Assembly (NCBI GenBank): GCA_944391625.1
Contig: CALXUG010000003.1
Span: 107,024-171,023, forward strand
Origin: an uncultured Clostridia bacterium
GTDB taxonomy: Bacteria; Bacillota; Peptococcia; Peptococcales; Peptococcaceae
Length of the DNA: 64,000 nucleotides
Direction of reading: 5' to 3'
The translations under genes were made by a program, and so were the position numbers. Each line of letters opens with the position of its first letter. The stretch's first letter is position 1. This document shows, in pieces, positions 35,343 to 44,408 of the stretch. Under the pieces are notes generated by a model that had not been told where the DNA came from, did not search any database, and saw only the letters and a program-made list of their open reading frames with translations.

Positions 35343-36713
35343 TTATATTTGTTTATGTTTTAAATCTTCCACTAATTGCATGGAATTCTGCCAAATATTC
35401 CCCGCGCCCATCATCAGCACCAAATCTCCGGGCTTCAAAAAATCTAAAAGAAATGCATTCAGTTTTTCTCGATGCATAAACTGCACTGGCTGCTGCATTC
35501 TTTCGATAATAATGCTGCTCTCTGCCCCTTCTGTTAAATCTTCGCCGGCTGAATATACATCTGTGATAATCACTTCATCGGCTGCACGAAAGCTTTCAGC
35601 AAATCTATCTGCCAAAAACTTGGTTCGACTAAAACGATGGGGCTGGAAGACAGCAACCAAACGACCGGTATGCACACCGCGCGCTGCCTGAATGGTAGCA
35701 GCTATTTCCGTTGGATGATGGGCATAATCATCAATAATTTGAATATCATGCACTTTCCCTAACAACTGAAATCTTCGTCTCGCTCCGCTGAACTGCGCCA
35801 GTCCCTCTGCAATTTCCGAAAATGACATTCCCAGTTCCAATCCCACGGCAATGGTAGCCAAACCATTGCTGATATTATGACGCCCCGGTACATGTAATAC
35901 AACGGTACCTAACAAAACATTATTATAGTAAATATCCGCCATATTATTTTGCTGTTCTTGCCGCCAGTTGCGCGCCTGCAGCTGTGCGTCATCATCAAAA
36001 CCGTAAGTAACTACTTTTCCCGGTGCAACAGCCACCATGCGTTTTGTTTCCTCACAATCAATATTCAGAACCGCCACACCTTTTTCTCCTGCTTTTTGGA
36101 TAAAGGTTACAAAAGCACGTCGAATTTCTTCCAGATTTTTATAATGATCCAAATGATCCTCTTCTATGTTCGTAATAACGGTCATCCAAGGGAACAAATT
36201 TAAAAACGAGCCATCGCTTTCATCCGCTTCAGCTACAAGTAAATCGCTTTTACCACTCTTTGCATTGCTTCCAATTTGTGCAATCTCCCCGCCAACTACA
36301 ATGGTCGGATCTTTTTCTGCCAGTTCTAACATCAAAGCTATCATAGAGGACGTTGTCGTTTTTCCATGGGAACCTGCCACACAGATTGCCTTTTTATCCT
36401 CCATCAACATTGCCAGCATCTGCGAACGATGTAAAATTTCTAAACCAAACGCTTTTGCCTGAACCAGTTCTGCATTTGTTTCCCGAATGGCTGTTGAACG
36501 CACAACAATATCAATATCTTCTGTCACATTTTCCGCACGCTGCCCTATATAAATTTGAGCGCCTTTTTGCTGCAGCCGCTCTATAACGCCCGAAACTTTG
36601 ATATCAGAACCGGAAACACGATAACCGAAATCCAGCAAGATTTCTGCAATTCCACTCATTCCAATTCCGCCAATTCCAATAAAATAAATATGCTTCTGCC
36701 CCTTATTCAGCAA
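35343..36713 (-). CDS. murC: UDP-N-acetylmuramate--L-alanine ligase MurC
   Basis: The 456-residue ligase adds L-Ala to UDP-MurNAc. It shows FIGIGGIGMSGIAEILLD for UDP binding, the ATP loop VAGSHGKTTTSSMIA, EADESDGSFL, NIEEDHLDHY and DDYAHHPTEI. The start is a TTG at 36713 with a strong GGGGGGAG 5 bases upstream. It lies 12 bases after murG. All catalytic motifs are intact and the length is normal for the family. Confidence 0.95.
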   Translation of the reverse strand: MLNKGQKHIYFIGIGGIGMSGIAEILLDFGYRVSGSDIKVSGVIERLQQKGAQIYIGQRAENVTEDIDIVVRSTAIRETNAELVQAKAFGLEILHRSQMLAMLMEDKKAICVAGSHGKTTTSSMIALMLELAEKDPTIVVGGEIAQIGSNAKSGKSDLLVAEADESDGSFLNLFPWMTVITNIEEDHLDHYKNLEEIRRAFVTFIQKAGEKGVAVLNIDCEETKRMVAVAPGKVVTYGFDDDAQLQARNWRQEQQNNMADIYYNNVLLGTVVLHVPGRHNISNGLATIAVGLELGMSFSEIAEGLAQFSGARRRFQLLGKVHDIQIIDDYAHHPTEIAATIQAARGVHTGRLVAVFQPHRFSRTKFLADRFAESFRAADEVIITDVYSAGEDLTEGAESSIIIERMQQPVQFMHREKLNAFLLDFLKPGDLVLMMGAGNIWQNSMQLVEDLKHKQI

Positions 36714-36725
36714 TATAGCTCCCCC

Positions 36726-37841
36726 CTATATATGATGACAATATTCTTCCACTAAACAGATAATTTTGTTTAATGAATCCGGTTTGCCCATGTGTCTTGC
36801 ATTTTCTGCCATCAATATTCTTTTCTCTTTATTTTGATATAAATCTAAAATATTCTGACTTAACTTTTCGCCGGTTAATTCTTTATCCAAAATCATAATT
36901 GCTGCATTTTGTTCAACCAAAGCCTTTGCATTATACTCTTGATGATTTTCAGCAGCATAAGGATATGGTATCAAAATTCCGGGCAAACCACAAGCCGTTA
37001 ATTCCGCTAAGAAAGTAGCGCCTGCACGGCCCACACAAAAATCGGCAGCCCCCAGCCCATATTGCATTTCATCAAGATAAGGCCGCACTACAATTTGCGG
37101 ATAACATTTCAAATCAATCTTTTTTTCTGCAATAGCACGCAAAGTATCTTCATAATCTACTGCACCGGTTAAATGGATAATTTGTAGGTCCGGATAATGA
37201 ACCAATGTTGGATATGCTTCTGCCATGGCTCTGTTCAAACTTCTGGCGCCACGGCTTCCACCACTAACCAACAATGTTATTCTTTGCGGAGAAAAACCAA
37301 AAAACGCCAGGCTTTCCTCCCGCTGCGCATTCAAAACTTCCTGACGTACCGGAAGTCCTGTTACGCAAATACGATCTTTATGTACAAAATAAGTTTTAGA
37401 AGCTTGAAAATTTACCATAATGCGATCAGCAAAACGAGCCAGGATTTTATTTGTAACACCAGGAAATGCATTTTGTTCATGAATAATAGCCGGCACGCCT
37501 AATAATTTGGCTGCCAGCACAACAGGTCCGCAAACATAACCACCGGTCCCAATAACTAGATCCGGCGCAAACTGTTTTACGATTTTTTTTGCTTCTATAC
37601 AGCCGCCAGCTGCTCTTCCCACAGCTTTAAAAAAGGCAGGATTCAATTTTCGCGGCAATCCTTCTACTGCAATAGACTGAAAAGGGATTCCCCGTTTTGG
37701 CACAATTTTATTTTCTAAACCTTTTTTCGTCCCTACATATAAAATTTCACATTCTGGATGCAATGTCTTTAATTTTTCAGCAACAGCCAACGCCGGATAA
37801 ATATGTCCGCCAGTACCGCCACCCGCTAACAGAACACGCAT
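36726..37841 (-). CDS. murG: UDP-GlcNAc:lipid I transferase MurG
   Basis: The 371-residue peripheral membrane glycosyltransferase converts lipid I to lipid II. It has the N-terminal G loop GGGTGGHIYPALAVAE, the second glycine loop GTGGYVCGPVVLAA, IIHEQNAFPGVTNK, and the C-terminal GGSRGARSLN and RAGATFLAELTACG for UDP-GlcNAc binding. AGGTGG lies 5 bases before the ATG. It is encoded between ftsW and murC. Confidence 0.96.
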   Translation of the reverse strand: MRVLLAGGGTGGHIYPALAVAEKLKTLHPECEILYVGTKKGLENKIVPKRGIPFQSIAVEGLPRKLNPAFFKAVGRAAGGCIEAKKIVKQFAPDLVIGTGGYVCGPVVLAAKLLGVPAIIHEQNAFPGVTNKILARFADRIMVNFQASKTYFVHKDRICVTGLPVRQEVLNAQREESLAFFGFSPQRITLLVSGGSRGARSLNRAMAEAYPTLVHYPDLQIIHLTGAVDYEDTLRAIAEKKIDLKCYPQIVVRPYLDEMQYGLGAADFCVGRAGATFLAELTACGLPGILIPYPYAAENHQEYNAKALVEQNAAIMILDKELTGEKLSQNILDLYQNKEKRILMAENARHMGKPDSLNKIICLVEEYCHHI

Positions 37842-37906
37842 ACCGCCACCACCTTTTGTCCCTCTTTAATAATATTCATGTAAAAATGCAAAACATACAA
37901 CTATCG

Positions 37907-38995
37907 TCAATGCTTCATATAACGAGATAAATTTAACAAAAATCCTACCGTTGCCAACATAAATGATAACGATGTACCACCATAACTGATAAACGGAAGG
38001 GTAATACCAGTTACCGGCATAGCTCCAACCGCAACACCGATATTAATCATGGCTTGAATGCCGATAACAGCAGTTAACCCAAATGCAGTCAACGATTTGA
38101 ACTTATCTTCCAAATGAGCAGCAATATAAAATCCTCGCCAAATAAACATCGCAAATAATAAAATGACAAAGGCTGCACCAACAAAACCCAGTTCTTCTCC
38201 AATAATGGAAAAGATAAAGTCGGTGTGCCGTTCAGGTAAATATAACAGCTTCTGCCGACTGGCGCCCAGCCCAACACCAAATAACCAGCCGGAGCCCAGC
38301 GCATATAAGGATTGTACTACCTGATATCCAGTCCCCAGAGGATCGGCAAAAGGATCCAAAAATGAGGTAATACGTAATAAACGATACGGTTTTACAGCAA
38401 TCATTCCAGCAATACCAACAAAACCAAACCCTATACAAATACCTAAATAGCGCCAAGGCACCTCCGCTACAATCATCATACAGACAAGAGCACCAGCAAT
38501 GGCAATGGCAGTTCCTAAGTCTTCAATGACAACCAAAACAGGAATAATGGCCATAACAATTAATGTATAAATAAATCCTCTGATTGTCTGTAAATTTCGT
38601 TTTCCCAAAGAACTCAGCCACATCGCAAAAAATACAATCACTACAGGCTTGGCAATTTCTGCCGGCGCAAAACGCACACTCTGCGTTCCCAGCCAACGTT
38701 TTGCACCGTTTACTTCTACCCCAATTACCGGCACCAATGCCAACATAACCACACAGACAATCAAAGCAGGTACAGCCAATTTTTTTACAATTTCAGGACT
38801 GATACTCATCATAACAAACATCCCGACAAAACCAACCGCCATAAAAATGAGCTGCCGTTTAAAATAATACAGCGCATCATCATAATGAAGCAATGCATCA
38901 TAGGAACTGGCACTGAGTACCATAATCAAACCAATGGCTAATAAGACCAGCATAATGAAAAACAACAGCAAATCAGCAGGTCCTTTCCGTTCCAT
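37907..38995 (-). CDS. ftsW: SEDS peptidoglycan polymerase FtsW/SpoVE
   Basis: The 362-residue protein has about ten membrane helices and the SEDS hallmarks: GLIMVLSASSY near the N-terminus, GAKRWLGTQSVRFAPAEIAKP, EDLGTAIAIAGA, GASRQKLLYLPERHTDFIFSIIGEELGFVG (quoted in part) and LPFISYGGTSL at the end. It polymerises lipid II with the class B PBP. In spore formers the homologue in this position can be SpoVE; sequence alone does not separate the two. The ATG at 38995 is preferred to a GTG four codons upstream. Confidence 0.93.
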   Translation of the reverse strand: MERKGPADLLLFFIMLVLLAIGLIMVLSASSYDALLHYDDALYYFKRQLIFMAVGFVGMFVMMSISPEIVKKLAVPALIVCVVMLALVPVIGVEVNGAKRWLGTQSVRFAPAEIAKPVVIVFFAMWLSSLGKRNLQTIRGFIYTLIVMAIIPVLVVIEDLGTAIAIAGALVCMMIVAEVPWRYLGICIGFGFVGIAGMIAVKPYRLLRITSFLDPFADPLGTGYQVVQSLYALGSGWLFGVGLGASRQKLLYLPERHTDFIFSIIGEELGFVGAAFVILLFAMFIWRGFYIAAHLEDKFKSLTAFGLTAVIGIQAMINIGVAVGAMPVTGITLPFISYGGTSLSFMLATVGFLLNLSRYMKH

Positions 38996-39040
38996 ATTAT
39001 GCACCACCCTCTCTGTTAAAAATTATTCTTTCAACAGCTA

Positions 39041-40372
39041 TTACAACTGATGAACCAATTTCTTAAACAAGTTACCTCGTTCTTCATAACTACTGAACAT
39101 ATCCCAACTTGCACAAGCCGGCGACAGTAATACAATATCACCCGGTTCTGCCTGTGCAGCTGCCTCTGCAACAGCCTCTTCGAATGTATCTTTCTCTATA
39201 TAATCATGAAATCCTGCTTTTTCCAGTGCATCAACGATTGACGGTTTAGCCTGACCTAATACAACAGCCTTTTTCACCCTTTCTTTCACCAGCTGCGCCA
39301 GTTGGGTAAAATCGCTGCCTTTGTTTTTACCGCCCAAAATAATGACTACCGGACGTTCATAAGCTTGCAATGCCTTTATGGTAGAATCTGGATTGGTGCC
39401 TTTTGAATCATTAATATACAAGATATCGTGTAAAGTACGCACCGGTTCCAAGCGATGTTCTACGCCCGGAAATTCCATCAACACCTGCCGAATATCCTTT
39501 GGCGCAACGCCACTTAAATAAGCAAGCAAAACAGCACCCATCGCATTTTCTAAATTGTGACTGCCTTTTATTGCAATCTCATCAACGGCACAAATTTCTG
39601 TACAAACAGAATTTAATTTTAACATGACCTTTCCCTGTTCCAGATATACGCCTTCTTCTAGTATATGCTGTTGACTGAAAAATATCACTTTCCCTTTACT
39701 CTGATCGGCGATATTGCGCAATGCTATGTCATCATAATTTAAAATCAGATAATCAGATGATTTCTGGTTGGCAAATATTTTTGATTTCGCCGCCAAATAT
39801 CCTGCCATATCACCATGTCGATCTAAATGATCGGGCGTTAGATTTAGCATCAGAGCCAGATGCGGACAAAAAGTTTCTGTTGTCTCCAACTGAAAACTGC
39901 TCACCTCTGCAACCACCAAATCCTGTGCCTGAAGCTGCTCTACATAGCTGATAAGCGGAATTCCAATATTCCCTCCCACAAAAACTTCTTTTCCGGTCTT
40001 TTTCAGCAATTCACCGGTCAAAGTTGTCGTTGTTGTTTTTCCATTGGTGCCTGTAATCGCTACAAAAGGCGCCTTGCAATTTTGATAAGCCAATTCCAGT
40101 TCACCGATAACAGGGATATTGTGTTCTTTGGCATATACCACCGGCGGTATGGTCAATGGTACACCTGGGCTTATCAAAATATAGTTCGGTTGAATCACAG
40201 CCAAATCCGGCTGTTCTCCCCAAATAAAGGAAACTCCTTGCGCCCCCAGTTTGTCCACCTGATCTGCTTTTTTCATATCAGTTAATACAACAGTTTCCCC
40301 ATGTGCTGCTAAAAACTCTGCGCCAGCCAGACCACTGCGGGCAGCTCCAATTACTAATACCTTTTTCCCCAT
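39041..40372 (-). CDS. murD: UDP-N-acetylmuramoylalanine--D-glutamate ligase MurD
   Basis: The 443-residue ligase adds D-Glu to UDP-MurNAc-L-Ala. It shows KVLVIGAARSGLAGAEFL, the ATP loop ITGTNGKTTTTTLTGELL, AEVSSFQLETT, NLTPDHLDRHG and NDSKGTNPDST. The ATG at 40372 has GAGGTG 6 bases upstream; upstream in-frame ATGs at 40375 and 40390 are less well spaced. Gene order murD-ftsW follows mraY directly. Confidence 0.95.
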   Translation of the reverse strand: MGKKVLVIGAARSGLAGAEFLAAHGETVVLTDMKKADQVDKLGAQGVSFIWGEQPDLAVIQPNYILISPGVPLTIPPVVYAKEHNIPVIGELELAYQNCKAPFVAITGTNGKTTTTTLTGELLKKTGKEVFVGGNIGIPLISYVEQLQAQDLVVAEVSSFQLETTETFCPHLALMLNLTPDHLDRHGDMAGYLAAKSKIFANQKSSDYLILNYDDIALRNIADQSKGKVIFFSQQHILEEGVYLEQGKVMLKLNSVCTEICAVDEIAIKGSHNLENAMGAVLLAYLSGVAPKDIRQVLMEFPGVEHRLEPVRTLHDILYINDSKGTNPDSTIKALQAYERPVVIILGGKNKGSDFTQLAQLVKERVKKAVVLGQAKPSIVDALEKAGFHDYIEKDTFEEAVAEAAAQAEPGDIVLLSPACASWDMFSSYEERGNLFKKLVHQL

Positions 40373-40403
40373 CATTTGCACCTCATCCATACAAGAACTT
40401 ATT

Positions 40404-41375
40404 CTATAAATTGGTCAGTGTAATATGATAGCATAGCAGTGTCAACAATACTGCTGCAGCTGCTACAGCCCAAAATACACGTACCACCTTTTGCTCTGAC
40501 CATCCGCTTAATTCAAAATGATGATGTAATGGCGCCATTTTAAACACACGCACTTTTTTTCGTTTGTAAACAGCGACCTGAATAATGTCAGACACCGCTT
40601 CCGCGACATAAATAATACCAATCAAAGGCAACAGCAATTCTGTTTTTGTTACAACTGCCAATGCTGCAATTGCCCCGCCTAAAGCCAGAGAACCGGTATC
40701 CCCCATAAATACTTTAGCCGGATAATGATTAAATACCAAAAAGCCAAGACAGCTGCCTACCAAAGCAGCACCAAATATAACTACAGCATATTGCTTGCAC
40801 ATAATTCCCATCAGTGTATATCCCAAGGCAACAATCATTGTCACACCAGAAGCCAATCCATCCAGTCCATCTGTTAAATTAACTGCATTGGTTGTGCCAA
40901 CAACCAGAAAAATAAAAAATGGAATATACAGCCAGCCCAAATCGATTGTCCAGCCAAAAACAGGAATCATAACTGCAGTACTAATTTTAAGCAACCGAAG
41001 TGCAATAAAAGCAAGCAGACAGGAAAATCCCAATTGCCCTATAATTTTTTGTTTTGCAGTCAAACCCAAAGAACGCTTTTTCACAATTTTGATATAATCA
41101 TCCATAAATCCAATTAGGCCAAACCCCAAAGTAAATAACAACAAAAAATAACCAATATAATTATCCCGCGCCAGAAAAATGGTTCCTAACGTAAGACTGA
41201 AAAAAAACATAACACCGCCCATTGTCGGTGTGCCCTGCTTCTGCAGATGACGCTGCGGTCCATCATTGCGCACACTCTGCCCAAACTTTAAACGCCGCAA
41301 AGCCGGAATCATAACCGGCCCAATCATCAGACAGGTCATAAGACTAATAAAAAAAGCCAAGATAATCTGCCACAT
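40404..41375 (-). CDS. mraY: phospho-N-acetylmuramoyl-pentapeptide-transferase MraY
   Basis: The 323-residue integral membrane enzyme makes lipid I. About ten helices carry GTPTMGGVMFF, GFMDDYIKI with catalytic Asp residues, NAVNLTDGLDGLASG, NHYPAKVFMGDTGSLALGG and the cytoplasmic MAPLHHHFEL loop with the His triad. The ATG at 41375 has GGGGTGA 5 bases upstream, and that site overlaps the murF stop. All active-site Asp residues are present. Confidence 0.96.
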   Translation of the reverse strand: MWQIILAFFISLMTCLMIGPVMIPALRRLKFGQSVRNDGPQRHLQKQGTPTMGGVMFFFSLTLGTIFLARDNYIGYFLLLFTLGFGLIGFMDDYIKIVKKRSLGLTAKQKIIGQLGFSCLLAFIALRLLKISTAVMIPVFGWTIDLGWLYIPFFIFLVVGTTNAVNLTDGLDGLASGVTMIVALGYTLMGIMCKQYAVVIFGAALVGSCLGFLVFNHYPAKVFMGDTGSLALGGAIAALAVVTKTELLLPLIGIIYVAEAVSDIIQVAVYKRKKVRVFKMAPLHHHFELSGWSEQKVVRVFWAVAAAAVLLTLLCYHITLTNL

Positions 41376-41379
41376 AATT

Positions 41380-42744
41380 TCACCCCATAAGTTTCTGTAC
41401 AATTTGCTCCATTTTCATACCACGACTACCCTTTACCAACACCACATCACCACTGGTCACATACTGAGATAAAAACTCCATTACCTGTTCATGGCTCTCT
41501 GCCCAATCCACTTTACAGTTATTGCAAGCAGCATCTCCAATCAGACGCCCTAACTGACCAACAGCAATCACATAATCCACTTGCTGTTCAGCAGCATAAC
41601 AACCAACCTCTATGTGACTTTCTGCCTCATATTGACCTAATTCATACATATCACCCAAAACAGCAATTTTACGCTGCCCTTTTCGATGCATCAACACTGA
41701 AATCGCACTCTTCATGGAATCAGGATTGGCATTATAGGTATCATTAATAATGGTTACGCCCTGACTATTTACGGTAATATCTAAACGCATACCTGTCAGT
41801 TTGGCTTGCTGCAAGCACTGGCAAATCTGCTCCCATTCAACACCTAAGCTACGGGCAATCGCAATGGCTGCCAAACTATTAGATACATTATGCACGCCTT
41901 GCACGGGCAAATAAATGTCATGCTGTTCCGTTCCCCAATGCAGTTGATACCGGATTCCTTCCTCATGCTGCTCCACTTTATCTGCCCATAAATCTCCTTC
42001 CAGTCCATCTGCGTTATACCACACAATATTCCCGGAACAGTATGGTAGCCATGGTTGCAAAAACGGTTCGTCTTTTTTATTCAGGGCAATTATACCCTTT
42101 TCTTTTATATATGGCAATAACTCACATTTGGCCTGCGCAATATTTTCCTGAGAGCCTAACAATTCACAATGGGTTTTACCAATATTGGTAATAATACCGT
42201 AGTCAGGATTGGCAATCTGACACAAAAAATCAATCTGTCCCAACCCCCGCATACCCATTTCTACCACTAACGCTTTGGTATCTGATTCCAGGCCGCAAAT
42301 GGTCAGAGGAAGACCCAGCTCATTATTATGATTGCCTTTGGTCACAACAATTGAACCTAATGTCTGTAATATGGTTGCAAGAAAGTCTTTTGTCGACGTT
42401 TTTCCAGTGCTGCCAGTCACAGCAATAACCGGAATCTGCGTTTTTTGACGCAACCAGTGTGCCAACTGCTGAATAAACAAGACACCATCAGAAACCAAAA
42501 TATAATTAGGATACTGTTCTAAATCAACTTGTTCCGGTTTTGATACAACCACTGCAGCTGCACCCTGCCGGATCGCTTGCTGCAAATAATGATGTCCATC
42601 GCTGTGCTCTCCCACCAACGCAACGAACAAATCCCCTGCCTGCACCGACCGACTATCAATACTGATCCCGCAGACAGGCTGGTTTATTGTCTGTTTATAG
42701 GTGTAACCCAGCGCCTGAGCAATCTCCTCAATCCATTCCTGCAT
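41380..42744 (-). CDS. murF: UDP-MurNAc-tripeptide--D-Ala-D-Ala ligase MurF
   Basis: The 454-residue ligase adds D-Ala-D-Ala to the precursor. It has GISIDSRSVQAGDLFVAL, the ATP loop VTGSTGKTSTKDFLA, GNHNNELGLPLT, EMGMRGLGQIDFL and NDTYNANPDSMKSA. The start at 42744 has GGAGTG 6 bases upstream. It lies 24 bases after murE. Confidence 0.95.
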   Translation of the reverse strand: MQEWIEEIAQALGYTYKQTINQPVCGISIDSRSVQAGDLFVALVGEHSDGHHYLQQAIRQGAAAVVVSKPEQVDLEQYPNYILVSDGVLFIQQLAHWLRQKTQIPVIAVTGSTGKTSTKDFLATILQTLGSIVVTKGNHNNELGLPLTICGLESDTKALVVEMGMRGLGQIDFLCQIANPDYGIITNIGKTHCELLGSQENIAQAKCELLPYIKEKGIIALNKKDEPFLQPWLPYCSGNIVWYNADGLEGDLWADKVEQHEEGIRYQLHWGTEQHDIYLPVQGVHNVSNSLAAIAIARSLGVEWEQICQCLQQAKLTGMRLDITVNSQGVTIINDTYNANPDSMKSAISVLMHRKGQRKIAVLGDMYELGQYEAESHIEVGCYAAEQQVDYVIAVGQLGRLIGDAACNNCKVDWAESHEQVMEFLSQYVTSGDVVLVKGSRGMKMEQIVQKLMG

Positions 42745-42768
42745 TATTTTCACTCCATTATCAGATTT

Positions 42769-44247
42769 TTATGCTTGTTTTTCTTGTATTGCTTCCTGCG
42801 CCACTTCATAATCGTCAAAATGATGTTTTGTGCCGTTCATATCCTGATAATTTTCATGGCCTTTTCCTGCCAGCAATACAACATCACCGGGCTGTGCCAT
42901 CTGTACTGCATAAAAGATTGCTTTACGGCGATCCACTTCCACATGATACTGCTCATCTCTCATATGTTTTTCCACACCGGGCAAAATATCCTGTAAAATT
43001 TGCTCTGGATTTTCTGTTCGAGGATTATCTGACGTTACCACACAATAATCACTCAGCTCTGCCGCTACTGCACCCATTAAAGGCCGTTTTGTGCGATCCC
43101 TGTCTCCACCACAGCCAAATACGGTAATAACCCTGCCTTTGGCAAATGCCTGTGCTGTGGAAATCACATTTTCCAATCCATCTGGAGTATGGGCGTAATC
43201 AACAATTACACTAAATTCTTTTGAGCCTTCTACTGTCTGAAAACGGCCGGCAATTCCCGGTACTTGTTCCAATGCGGTAATAACTGCGTCCAAAGAAAAC
43301 CCTAATGCTTCCCCAACTGCTAAAGCAGCCAAAGAATTATACACATTAAAGTTTCCTGTCAAATGGAGCGTTACCTCATGACCATCCACCTGATAACGCA
43401 CACCATTGGCACCCACATGAACATGTTCTGCTTTCCAGCTGGCTTCTTTCTGTATTCCATAAGTAACCACCGGTACGTTAGAAGCCACCATAAAATGACT
43501 GGCCCAGGCATCATCTATGTTGATAACTGCTGTTTTCTGCAAACCCATCTGCTCTCCTTGGGCACCTAACAGTTTAAACAAAGTCGTTTTTGCTTCACAA
43601 TAACGTTCCATCGTTTTATGATAATCCAAATGATCCTGCGTTAAATTGGTAAAGACAGCCACATCAAAATCACAGCAAGCAACTCGCTGCAACTCTAACG
43701 CATGAGAACTTACCTCCATCACTGCATACTCAATACCTTCATCTACCATCTGCGCAAACATTTGCTGCAGTTCCAGCGACTCCGGCGTTGTGCGAGAACC
43801 TTCCAAAATTCTGTTGCCAATACGGTTATGGATGGTGCCAATCAACCCTGTCTTCTTGCCTTGCGCTTCAATAATATTACAGATCAAATTTGTAGTTGTT
43901 GTTTTTCCATTGGTGCCTGTCACACCAATCAACACTAATTTTTCACTGGGATGATCATAAAAAGCATTGCTGACTTCTGCCAGTGCCAACCGGCTGTTTT
44001 CCACCAAAATCCAAGGATATTCGTCGGAACAATACTGTTCATCAGAAATTAAAATCGCGCTGGCACCATTATCCAATGCCTGACGAATATATTGGTGTCC
44101 ATCGCTCTGAAACCCTTTTATGGCTACAAACAGATTCCCTGCTGTTACCTTTCTGGAATCATATTGAATTCCTGTAATCATACTATCTGGTAAAATACAA
44201 TGTTTCATATGCCGTACTTCCTGTAATAAGTCGCATAGCACTTTCAT
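42769..44247 (-). CDS. murE: UDP-MurNAc-L-Ala-D-Glu--2,6-diaminopimelate ligase MurE
   Basis: The 492-residue ligase shows YDSRKVTAGNLFVAIKG, the ATP loop VTGTNGKTTTTNLIC, EVSSHALEL, NLTQDHLDYHKTME and VIVDYAHTPDGLE. The C-terminal motif TSDNPRTENPEQI contains DNPR, the signature of meso-diaminopimelate-adding enzymes rather than L-Lys-adding ones. GAGAGGGG precedes the ATG at a longer-than-usual distance. A hairpin upstream separates it from the PBP gene, so it may have its own promoter. Confidence 0.96.
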   Translation of the reverse strand: MKVLCDLLQEVRHMKHCILPDSMITGIQYDSRKVTAGNLFVAIKGFQSDGHQYIRQALDNGASAILISDEQYCSDEYPWILVENSRLALAEVSNAFYDHPSEKLVLIGVTGTNGKTTTTNLICNIIEAQGKKTGLIGTIHNRIGNRILEGSRTTPESLELQQMFAQMVDEGIEYAVMEVSSHALELQRVACCDFDVAVFTNLTQDHLDYHKTMERYCEAKTTLFKLLGAQGEQMGLQKTAVINIDDAWASHFMVASNVPVVTYGIQKEASWKAEHVHVGANGVRYQVDGHEVTLHLTGNFNVYNSLAALAVGEALGFSLDAVITALEQVPGIAGRFQTVEGSKEFSVIVDYAHTPDGLENVISTAQAFAKGRVITVFGCGGDRDRTKRPLMGAVAAELSDYCVVTSDNPRTENPEQILQDILPGVEKHMRDEQYHVEVDRRKAIFYAVQMAQPGDVVLLAGKGHENYQDMNGTKHHFDDYEVAQEAIQEKQA

Positions 44248-44369
44248 AAACTGATGTCCCCTCTCCGAATTTGTTTTTCATTATTTTAATATCGTATGCC
44301 AATTATCATAATATCACAAGAGAAACATACCAATTATTTTGTATTATTATCTTTTGAAATGAAGTGAAC

Positions 44370-44402
44370 AAGAGAATGGAGCAGAAATTGCCCATTCTCT
44401 TA
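44370..44402. terminator. hairpin between the PBP gene and murE
   Basis: AAGAGAATGG (44370-44379) and CCATTCTCTT (about 44391-44400) form a 10-bp stem. On the minus strand it lies past the PBP stop at 44409; the T-rich run is weak, so it may attenuate rather than stop transcription into murE. Confidence 0.5.
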
Positions 44403-44408
44403 TTTTGA

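Noticed and set aside
39721..40285. Plus-strand ORFs of 76-141 codons within murD and similar ORFs across the division cluster
   Set aside because: They lie antisense to well-conserved genes, lack ribosome sites and show no domain features.
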